Notes under the pieces: generated by a model
Databases searched by the model: none
What the model saw: the letters and a program-made list of their open reading frames with translations, nothing else
Told to the model about the DNA's origin: nothing
Part shown: positions 1-5,038 of the stretch, piece by piece
How positions within the stretch are numbered: the first letter of the stretch is position 1
Layout of the letters: each line of letters starts with the position of its first letter
Source of the DNA: Candidatus Moraniibacteriota bacterium
GTDB lineage: Bacteria > Patescibacteriota > Minisyncoccia > Moranbacterales > GCA-2747515
Direction: 5' to 3'
Length of the DNA: 5,038 nucleotides
Assembly: GCA_027039165.1 (NCBI GenBank)
Contig: JALWEZ010000059.1
Span: forward strand, 1-5,038
Position numbers and translations under genes: made by a program

Positions 1-718
1 CTGTTTGACTTATCACTTCTTTATTATGATTATTTTTTTTCATAATATTTGCCAAATTTTCTTTTATATTATTTTCAATTTCGTTTTTTGGAGTAGTTTC
101 TTTTATATGATTTCTTTTTTGCAAAAACAAAAAGTTACTTATAATCTTTTGACCTCCCTCAGTTGCAAATGACTCAGGATGAAATTGTACTCCATAAATG
201 GGAAATTTTTTGTGCTCAATTGCCATAATCTCACCAGTATCTCTAGCTGTTGCAGTTATTTTTATAAAGCTATTAAATTTTTCATTAGAAACAACAACTA
301 ATGAATGATACCTCATCACATCTACATTTTTCGGAATTCCCTGAAAAATCCCTTTTTCCTCATGAAGTATTTGACTGGTTTTGCCGTGCATTGGTTCCTT
401 TGCAAAATCTATTTTTGCACCAAAAACATGAGAAATTCCTTGCATTCCCAGACAAACGCCCAAAATTGGAGTGGTTTTACCTAATTGTTCTATCACTTCC
501 CTACACACACCAAAATATTTATTGTTTTCTGGTCTTCCTGGTCCTGGACTTATTATTATTTTGTCATATTTTTTTTCTTTGATTTCTTCTAGAGATATTT
601 CATCATTTTTAAACACATCTATTTGAAATTTTTCTTGCTTTTTTTCTAAGATTTCTCCTACATATTGATAGAGATTATAAGTAAACGAATCGTAATTGTC
701 TATTATTAATATTTTCAT
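1..718 (-). CDS. trpG: Anthranilate synthase glutamine amidotransferase subunit TrpG, 3' end cut by the window edge (possible TrpGD fusion)
   Basis: This class I glutamine amidotransferase subunit releases ammonia from glutamine and passes it to TrpE for anthranilate synthesis in the cytoplasm. I translated it by hand: 239 residues are visible from the ATG at 718-716, and the frame is still open at base 1. Visible motifs are NYDSFTYN (8-15), SPGPGRP (57-63), the nucleophile elbow GVCLGMQ with Cys89, MRYHSL (135-140), and HPE with His180 and Glu182. Together these give the complete Cys-His-Glu triad. The ATG overlaps the trpE stop as ATGA, so the two subunits are probably translationally coupled. 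Family members normally end near residue 190-200. Here a lysine/asparagine-rich tail continues past residue 200, ending in a helix-like stretch (about 214-239), so a fused TrpD domain may follow. The stand-alone paralogue PabA has the same motifs; trpF and a TrpE-type partner next door favour TrpG. Confidence 0.93.
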   Translation of the reverse strand, partial: MKILIIDNYDSFTYNLYQYVGEILEKKQEKFQIDVFKNDEISLEEIKEKKYDKIIISPGPGRPENNKYFGVCREVIEQLGKTTPILGVCLGMQGISHVFGAKIDFAKEPMHGKTSQILHEEKGIFQGIPKNVDVMRYHSLVVVSNEKFNSFIKITATARDTGEIMAIEHKKFPIYGVQFHPESFATEGGQKIISNFLFLQKRNHIKETTPKNEIENNIKENLANIMKKNNHNKEVISQT

Positions 719-2085
719 AAGCTAAATTTATTAAGTGTTGCTTCAAGTCCTGCTAATTTCTTTTTTACCTCTAAATACTCTTTTTCTGGCTGAGAGTCAT
801 AAACTATTCCACTGCAAGTCTGAGAATATCCTCCATCTTGTGCTAAATACAATGATCTCAAAACTGCCGCCATAGTACAGTCCCCATTAAACCCTAGTAT
901 TCCAATAGCTCCACCATAAGGACCTCTTGGCACTACTTCATTTTTGTGAATTATTTTTATAGATTCTATCTTTGGAGCGCCAGTAAGCACACCTCCGGGC
1001 AAAATTGAAGCAAGTGCATCAAACTGAGTTTTATTGTAATCAAGCAAGCCCACTACAGTGGAAGACATATGTTGGACAAAAGAAAACTTAGCAATGTCGT
1101 GTAATTTGCGCACTTTTACAGAACCAAATCTAGAAACTCTTCCTATATCATTTCTGTGTAAATCAACAAGCATATTGTGTTCTGCAAGTTCTTTTTTGTC
1201 TGAAAGCATTTCTGAAGCAAGTTTTCTATCTTCTTCTTGTGTTTTTCCTCTACTGGTAGTTCCGGCAAGTGGCGTGGTTTCTATTTCACAATCTCTAATT
1301 CTAAGCAGTGTCTCTGGACTTGCTCCGATTATTTTTTTATCCCCAAATTTCATGTAGTACATATATGGCGATGGATTTGTATTTCTAAGCTCTTTAAAGA
1401 TCTCAAACTTATCTCCAGTTATTTGGTAGAGAGATTTAAAACCCAGTTCACACTGAAAAGTATTCCCTTTTTTTATCTCCTGTTTTATTTTTTCTACTGC
1501 AAGCACATGCTCTTCTTTGCTCATTGTGTCTCCAATTTTTTGGACAACTGGATGCTCATTTTTTTTGTCTGAAATATCTTTTTTGACAAGCTCAATTATT
1601 TCTTTAATTCTATTTTTTTTGTAATAAAAATATGTAAAAACTCCAGTGTACTTATCAAGTATTATCCCATCAGTATAAACTCCAAATTTAAACAAACCAA
1701 AATCCTCCATAATAGGCAGATCAAGGCTTTCTTCAAATAAATTAATAGCTTCATGACTCAAATACCCCACAAATCCTCCAGCATAGTTCCTAGAAATTGT
1801 ATTTTTGGGCATTATTTTTCTAAGTGCATCGTAGGAATTTTTACATTTATATTCTTTGTCATCTATCATCAAGACGTCTTTTTGTAGAGAATGCACTACA
1901 GATTCTGGCTCAAAACCCATAATCACGTATCTTGACTCATAACTAAGCTCTCCCAAAGACTCCAAGATAAAACAATTCTCAAAAGTCTTATCAATTTTAT
2001 CTGCAAGCTCTATATAATCAATTTCAAGATTAAGCCTTTCATATTTTGCTTTGGTATTTAACTTAATTTTTTCTAATTTTGACAT
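715..2085 (-). CDS. trpE: Anthranilate synthase component I (TrpE)
   Basis: This subunit converts chorismate plus ammonia from TrpG to anthranilate and pyruvate, the committed step of tryptophan synthesis. Its 456 residues fit a compact TrpE. The N-terminal domain has the LES motif (41-43), part of the tryptophan feedback pocket in the family, and YAGGFVGYLSHE (101-112). The chorismate-binding domain shows NPSPYM (237-242), ASPETL (255-260), PLAGT (272-276), RNDIGR (311-316), HMSSTVVG (339-346), PGGVLTGAPK (363-372) and GIVYDS (426-431). Likely metal and substrate residues are Glu302, His339, Arg409 and Glu439. Ala274 in PLAGT is the TrpE-type residue; PabB and related enzymes usually have lysine there. 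The usual GAGIV loop reads CSGIV. The ATG at 2085-2083 lies inside the end of trpF (13-nt overlap) and the TGA stop overlaps the trpG start. The protein contains no tryptophan. PabB is the alternative, but the context argues against it. Confidence 0.94.
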   Translation of the reverse strand: MSKLEKIKLNTKAKYERLNLEIDYIELADKIDKTFENCFILESLGELSYESRYVIMGFEPESVVHSLQKDVLMIDDKEYKCKNSYDALRKIMPKNTISRNYAGGFVGYLSHEAINLFEESLDLPIMEDFGLFKFGVYTDGIILDKYTGVFTYFYYKKNRIKEIIELVKKDISDKKNEHPVVQKIGDTMSKEEHVLAVEKIKQEIKKGNTFQCELGFKSLYQITGDKFEIFKELRNTNPSPYMYYMKFGDKKIIGASPETLLRIRDCEIETTPLAGTTSRGKTQEEDRKLASEMLSDKKELAEHNMLVDLHRNDIGRVSRFGSVKVRKLHDIAKFSFVQHMSSTVVGLLDYNKTQFDALASILPGGVLTGAPKIESIKIIHKNEVVPRGPYGGAIGILGFNGDCTMAAVLRSLYLAQDGGYSQTCSGIVYDSQPEKEYLEVKKKLAGLEATLNKFSL

Positions 2086-2720
2086 ATTTTTCTAAATATT
2101 TCTTTTATTAATTTAATATCTTTTTTCCTAGGATTTATCTCGACTTTTGAACTCAAATCAAGCACACGGGGCTTAAGCACTGAGTCAATTTCTTCTACGT
2201 TATCCAGTCCAATTCTCCCAGCTACGACAAAGTTCATTTTAGTGATTTCTTGAGCTTTTTTTATGAGCTCTATGTTTAGAGAAGTGTTTTTTTGCATTTG
2301 TTTATCTCTGCTGTCTCCTGCATCAAGCAAAATCTCATCTACCAGTCCCTTGTATCTCAAAATATCATCCAAATCACTCTGAGAACTTACCTTTAGTGCT
2401 TTCCAAATTTTTGTGTCTAAATCTTTCTTTAAATCCCTCACAAACTCTGGCGATTCTCTACCATGAAGCTGAATTATATCTGTGTATTGTTGCACATCTT
2501 TTAATTCTTCTTTTGATTTATCCACGCACACTGCCACAAGTTTTGTTTTTTGGTTTTTTAATACTTCACTAATTTCTATAAGTCTTTCTCTGGTTATACT
2601 TCTTTTGCCAAGCGGAAAATCATAGATAACACCTATATAATCCACACCAATTCTAGCTATAGAGCAAGCATCAGCACAATTAGTCACTCCACAAATTTTT
2701 ATTTTTGTACACTTTTTCAT
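2073..2720 (-). CDS. trpF: Phosphoribosylanthranilate isomerase (TrpF), divergent
   Basis: This (beta/alpha)8-barrel enzyme carries out the Amadori rearrangement of N-(5-phosphoribosyl)anthranilate to CdRP. At 215 residues it has normal family length. It keeps the N-terminal KICGVTN (8-14) with the general-base Cys10, the QLHG strand (84-87), and LLDAG (131-135) with the catalytic Asp133. Several glycine-rich loops that bind the substrate phosphate have changed: the usual GGTG after the catalytic Asp is absent, the usual AGG reads AGRIGLDNV (167-175), and SSGVE-x-PG reads SSKVEINPR (190-198). The fold assignment is clear, but the enzyme may be slow or have shifted specificity. It begins 4 nt after the maf stop and overlaps trpE by 13 nt. 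I see no strong Shine-Dalgarno motif before the ATG at 2720-2718. It carries a single tryptophan, at residue 106. Confidence 0.88.
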   Translation of the reverse strand: MKKCTKIKICGVTNCADACSIARIGVDYIGVIYDFPLGKRSITRERLIEISEVLKNQKTKLVAVCVDKSKEELKDVQQYTDIIQLHGRESPEFVRDLKKDLDTKIWKALKVSSQSDLDDILRYKGLVDEILLDAGDSRDKQMQKNTSLNIELIKKAQEITKMNFVVAGRIGLDNVEEIDSVLKPRVLDLSSKVEINPRKKDIKLIKEIFRKICQN

Positions 2721-2724
2721 TGTC

Positions 2725-3300
2725 TTAGATAATTTCTATACCAAACTCTACTAGCACATCTGCAAGTTTACTCAGTGGAAGTCCCATCACATTAAAAAAA
2801 TCTCCCTCAATTTTCTCTATAAGCGCAGCTCCAATTCCCTGAATTCCAAATCCTCCAGCTTTTCCAATTCCTTCCAATGTATGAGCGTAGTTTCTAATTT
2901 GAGTTTTGCTAAGTGATTTCATAGTGAGCACAGTCTCTACTGCCCGAGAGACAATTTTTTGACTGGAAGTGTCTAGTACACTCAGACCAGTAATGACCCT
3001 CACTTGCTTTGCGCTTAACTTCTCAAGCATTTGCTCTATTTCTTGTTTGCTACTAGCTTTCCCTAGTAACTTATCTCCATCTACTACAAAAGTATCTGCT
3101 CCGATTATTATGTGATTTTTGTACTTATCTGCTAGTGCTTGAACTTTACCTTTTGAGAGAAACTTTGCAAGCTCTCTAGGTTCTAAATCCAAACTCATGT
3201 CTTCTTTGTAACCACTCTCTGCCACTTCAAATTCCAAACCAGTTTTAGCCAAAATTTCTTTGCGTCTAGGAGAAGCCGATGCTAGTATTATTTTTTTCAT
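2725..3300 (-). CDS. maf: Maf-family nucleoside triphosphate pyrophosphatase (YhdE-like)
   Basis: Maf/HAM1-superfamily enzyme that hydrolyses nucleoside triphosphates to monophosphates plus pyrophosphate, probably in nucleotide-pool cleaning or division control. I place the start at the ATG at 3300-3298, giving 191 residues, because the family signature LASASPRR (6-13) then begins at the usual distance from the N-terminus. An ATG 48 nt upstream, at 3348, would add a non-conserved 16-residue leader and lies upstream of the likely transcription start. Motifs are GADTFVV (67-73) with the probable catalytic Asp69, GKASS (80-84), KAGGFGIQG (147-155) and GDFFNVMGLPL (166-176). The KAG...IQG signature resembles the dTTP/UTP-specific YhdE branch rather than the m7GTP-specific YceF branch, but substrate assignment is inference. 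It is the first gene of the maf-trpF-trpE-trpG run, with 4 nt before trpF and no known pathway link to it. Confidence 0.93.
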   Translation of the reverse strand: MKKIILASASPRRKEILAKTGLEFEVAESGYKEDMSLDLEPRELAKFLSKGKVQALADKYKNHIIIGADTFVVDGDKLLGKASSKQEIEQMLEKLSAKQVRVITGLSVLDTSSQKIVSRAVETVLTMKSLSKTQIRNYAHTLEGIGKAGGFGIQGIGAALIEKIEGDFFNVMGLPLSKLADVLVEFGIEII

Positions 3301-3336
3301 AATCCACAAATTAATATGTATCACTGTACTACTACA

Positions 3337-3364
3337 AGTATACACCATCTAACCCAAAAAGCAA
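3337..3364 (-). promoter_or_regulatory. Candidate sigma70-like promoter for maf-trpFEG
   Basis: In the only intergenic gap (3301-3373), read on the minus strand, TTGCTT (3364-3359) is followed after 16 nt by TATACT (3342-3337). These resemble the -35 and -10 consensus boxes. Transcription would begin near 3330, about 30 nt before the maf ATG at 3300. An imperfect inverted repeat, ACTTGTAGTAGTACAGT (3339-3323; six pairs, one bulged T), lies across the predicted start and could be an operator or 5' hairpin. I see no tryptophan-rich leader peptide or attenuator. In AT-rich DNA such boxes can occur by chance, and the unit could equally be read through from the upstream gene. Confidence 0.35.
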
Positions 3365-3373
3365 CTTTGAAAT

Positions 3374-5038
3374 CTATTTTAGTTTTTCTTTAGCCTGCTT
3401 TAAATTATTTTCAATAAGATCAATATTCGGATGACCATCTGGAAATACTTTGTGCAAAATCTCTAGTGCTTTCTCATAATTCTCAAGCGCTTTGTCATAG
3501 TCGCCTTTATAGCGCAAAACTTTACCAATATTGTTGTAACTTATGGCGGTACTTGGATGATTTTCACTTAGTGTTTTAAGAAAGATTTCTAGTGCTTTTT
3601 GGTGGTATTCCAGTGCTTTATTATAGTTACCTTTAAAAACATAAACTCCTCCAATATTATCATAGTTTATAGCAAGACTAGGATGATTTTTACTAAGAAG
3701 TTTAAGTTTAATTTCCAATGCTTTTTCGAAATATTTGATTGCTTTATTATAATTACCCTTAGCACGCCAAGCTTCACCAACATTGTTGTAACTCTTAGCA
3801 ACACTTGAATGATTTACGCCTAGGGTTTTAAGAAAAATCTCTAGTGCTTTTTTATAGTTTTCAAGTGCTTTATCGTAGTCGCTTTTAGCGTACCAAACCA
3901 AACCAAAATTATTATAGTTTACAGCAATAGCTAAATGATTTTCACTAGGATTTTTCAAGAAAATTTCCTGTGCTCTTTCGTAATATTCAATTGCCTTATC
4001 GTAATTACCTTTAACGCGCCAAACTACACCGATATTATTGTAGTTAGTTACTAAAACTCCTAATGTTTTTTTACTACTTTCTTTCTCTAAAATCTTTATG
4101 TCTTCCTCTAAAAGTCCTACAATTAAATTAAACTTTGCATCACGAAGCAATAGTTCAAAATAATTATTTAACCAATTAGATGTTTCTTCTATAGTTGTTA
4201 ATTGTCCTTTAAGCCAATATGCTTCATGTAGAGATTCTTCTAATATTTCATCACTTACATTTTTTAACTTTTGCTGTGACTTATCTACAAACTTCTCTTC
4301 GAAATAATCAAGTAAGTATCTGAGAGCTTGTTGTTTTATATCTCCCTTTGTTGTATTTATTATACTTTCTCTCATGAGGTCATGTATGAAATACCTCTGT
4401 TTTTTATTATCTCTGGTTATAAACGAATATTGATTGAATTCATCAAACTTTGTAACAGGATAAAAAGTCCCACATTTTTTTATAAGTAACTCAAAAATCT
4501 CTTTATTATAAAACCTGCCTTGCGCCAAAGCCTTAAGAGTTTCTTTTAGATTTTCATTTAAATTTCTAAAAAATAATTCAATAAGTTCCCTTTGGTCAAT
4601 ATCAAAATCTTTTGCTTTAATATCTGGCTCTTGCCTCACAGTATCTACTGCTAGATTTAGATAAAAAGGAACTCCTTTACTAGATTTTGTGATTACATCT
4701 ACTAATTCATCTCTTATTCTACAACCACACAAAAAACTTTTACTATCTTTTTCAGATAATTCATTGACTTTTTTATTAATTATAAATTCATCCCAATCTT
4801 CAGTCCAAGTTAATTTTTCTCTACCTGAGACCAGTAGCATTACTTTTTGTGGTAAATTATTTGCAAAATTTTGTTCAATATATTTTACTTTACCCAAAAC
4901 CTCATAAGTATCAAGTAAAATCACACAATTTTCCTTATCTTCCAAATAATTTTCTAAATCTTTACATAAATACCAAAATAAATCTTCTTCTATATCTTCA
5001 ATATTTTTTTCAGCTAATTTTTCAAACTGTTCTTCGTA
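3374..5038 (-). CDS. STAND-type NTPase with C-terminal TPR repeats, 5' end outside the window
   Basis: The frame is open from the right edge, so 554 C-terminal residues are visible and the true start is missing. A TTG at 4945-4943 lies inside the domain and is not a credible start. In order come a Walker B strand CVILLDTYE (4901-4927), a sensor-like strand LLVSGRE (4817-4837), a GVPFYLN segment matching the GxP motif of NB-ARC/NACHT-like proteins (4655-4675), and a winged-helix motif HDLMRES (4364-4384). A roughly 100-residue helical linker follows, then five TPR units and a charged C-terminal helix. The Walker A P-loop should lie just upstream, outside the window. In this family, ligand sensing by the repeats triggers nucleotide-dependent oligomerisation that activates an N-terminal effector; members include transcription regulators and anti-phage proteins. 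The specific role cannot be read here. No signal peptide or membrane segment is visible in this part. It lies 73 nt upstream of maf on the same strand and is probably a separate unit. Confidence 0.85.
   Translation of the reverse strand, partial: YEEQFEKLAEKNIEDIEEDLFWYLCKDLENYLEDKENCVILLDTYEVLGKVKYIEQNFANNLPQKVMLLVSGREKLTWTEDWDEFIINKKVNELSEKDSKSFLCGCRIRDELVDVITKSSKGVPFYLNLAVDTVRQEPDIKAKDFDIDQRELIELFFRNLNENLKETLKALAQGRFYNKEIFELLIKKCGTFYPVTKFDEFNQYSFITRDNKKQRYFIHDLMRESIINTTKGDIKQQALRYLLDYFEEKFVDKSQQKLKNVSDEILEESLHEAYWLKGQLTTIEETSNWLNNYFELLLRDAKFNLIVGLLEEDIKILEKESSKKTLGVLVTNYNNIGVVWRVKGNYDKAIEYYERAQEIFLKNPSENHLAIAVNYNNFGLVWYAKSDYDKALENYKKALEIFLKTLGVNHSSVAKSYNNVGEAWRAKGNYNKAIKYFEKALEIKLKLLSKNHPSLAINYDNIGGVYVFKGNYNKALEYHQKALEIFLKTLSENHPSTAISYNNIGKVLRYKGDYDKALENYEKALEILHKVFPDGHPNIDLIENNLKQAKEKLK
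3416..4045 (-). repeat. Five tandem TPR-coding units of 126 bp (42 residues each)
   Basis: Within the STAND gene, the repeat register (N/S)Y(N/D)N(I/F/V)G recurs at exactly 42-residue spacing five times: 4045-3920, 3919-3794, 3793-3668, 3667-3542 and 3541-3416. Each unit carries a core like KGNYDKALEYYEKALEI and ends in a linker of the type NHPS. The 42-residue period, rather than the common 34, is the kinesin-light-chain-like form (TPR_10/TPR_12 type), with a longer loop between helix pairs. Units 1 and 3 share WRxKGNYxKAI, while units 2 and 4 share KALEIFLKTL. DNA identity between units is partial, so these are not fresh copies. Confidence 0.9.

Noticed and set aside
301..582. Plus-strand open frame of 93 codons
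   Set aside because: It is antisense to the amidotransferase core of trpG, whose minus-strand frame carries all catalytic motifs; the translation is low-complexity and hydrophobic with no family signature.
715..717. Possible recoding of TGA
   Set aside because: TGA ends trpE at the expected family length and overlaps the trpG start as ATGA; no in-frame TGA occurs in any gene here.
1058..1572. Two overlapping plus-strand open frames
   Set aside because: Both are antisense to the conserved chorismate-binding domain of trpE and show no domain features.
2837..2866. Maf GKAG in place of the common DKAG looked like a lost key residue
   Set aside because: GKAGGY-type forms are common in other Maf branches, so this is normal family variation.
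3301..3348. Longer Maf start at 3348, or a short leader peptide containing Trp
   Set aside because: The extra 16 residues are in frame with maf without a stop, so they are not a separate leader. They are not conserved in the family and lie upstream of the predicted transcription start.
3358..3368. Small hairpin AAAGCAACTTT as a terminator after the STAND gene
   Set aside because: It has only four base pairs, low stability and no clean T-run after it; it also overlaps the candidate -35 box.
3599..3808. Plus-strand open frame of 69 codons
   Set aside because: It is the reverse complement of the TPR repeats; its repetitive look comes from the 126-bp period.
4689..4907. Plus-strand open frame of 72 codons
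   Set aside because: It is antisense to the STAND NTPase domain, which has recognisable motifs in its own frame.
4943..4945. TTG as the start of the STAND protein
   Set aside because: The frame is open to the window edge with sensible sequence upstream, and a start here would fall just before Walker B and remove the P-loop.

Overview
The window is AT-rich (about one-third GC by eye) and every gene I can support lies on the minus strand, so the genes read from the right edge to the left. In transcription order they are: a 5'-truncated STAND-type NTPase with C-terminal TPR repeats (3374-5038), maf (2725-3300), trpF (2073-2720), trpE (715-2085) and trpG (1-718, cut by the left edge). All reading frames stay open under the standard code. 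TGA serves as the trpE stop and tryptophan is TGG, so this is not one of the lineages that read TGA as glycine or tryptophan. The sequence alone does not fix the taxon. Very low GC, tight packing, overlapping genes and weak or absent Shine-Dalgarno motifs would suit an uncultivated small-genome bacterium (for example Patescibacteria/CPR), but an archaeon is not excluded.

Left and centre (1-3300): maf, trpF, trpE and trpG look like one transcription unit. The maf-trpF gap is 4 nt, trpF and trpE overlap by 13 nt, and trpE and trpG overlap by 4 nt (ATGA). TrpE and TrpG together form anthranilate synthase (chorismate plus glutamine to anthranilate). TrpF catalyses a later step, isomerising phosphoribosyl-anthranilate. 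TrpG runs about 40 residues past its amidotransferase domain, and this tail could be a linker plus the start of a fused TrpD (anthranilate phosphoribosyltransferase). Maf, a nucleotide pyrophosphatase that acts on (d)NTPs, has no pathway link to tryptophan and appears to be a co-transcribed housekeeping gene.

Right (3374-5038): a large STAND NTPase whose P-loop and N-terminus lie outside the window. Visible are a Walker B strand, a sensor-like GRE motif, a GxP motif, a winged-helix-like HDLMRE motif, a helical linker and five TPR units of exactly 42 residues. Proteins of this architecture are signal-responsive switches, some of them in anti-phage defence, but the effector domain is not visible. 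A 73-nt gap separates it from maf and holds a plausible sigma70-like promoter for the maf-trp unit.

The points most worth a second look are the possible TrpG-TrpD fusion, degenerate phosphate-loop motifs in TrpF, near-absence of tryptophan from the tryptophan-biosynthesis proteins, the F-E-G gene order, and the unidentified N-terminus and alternating TPR pattern of the STAND protein. I do not see a clearly new system within these bases.
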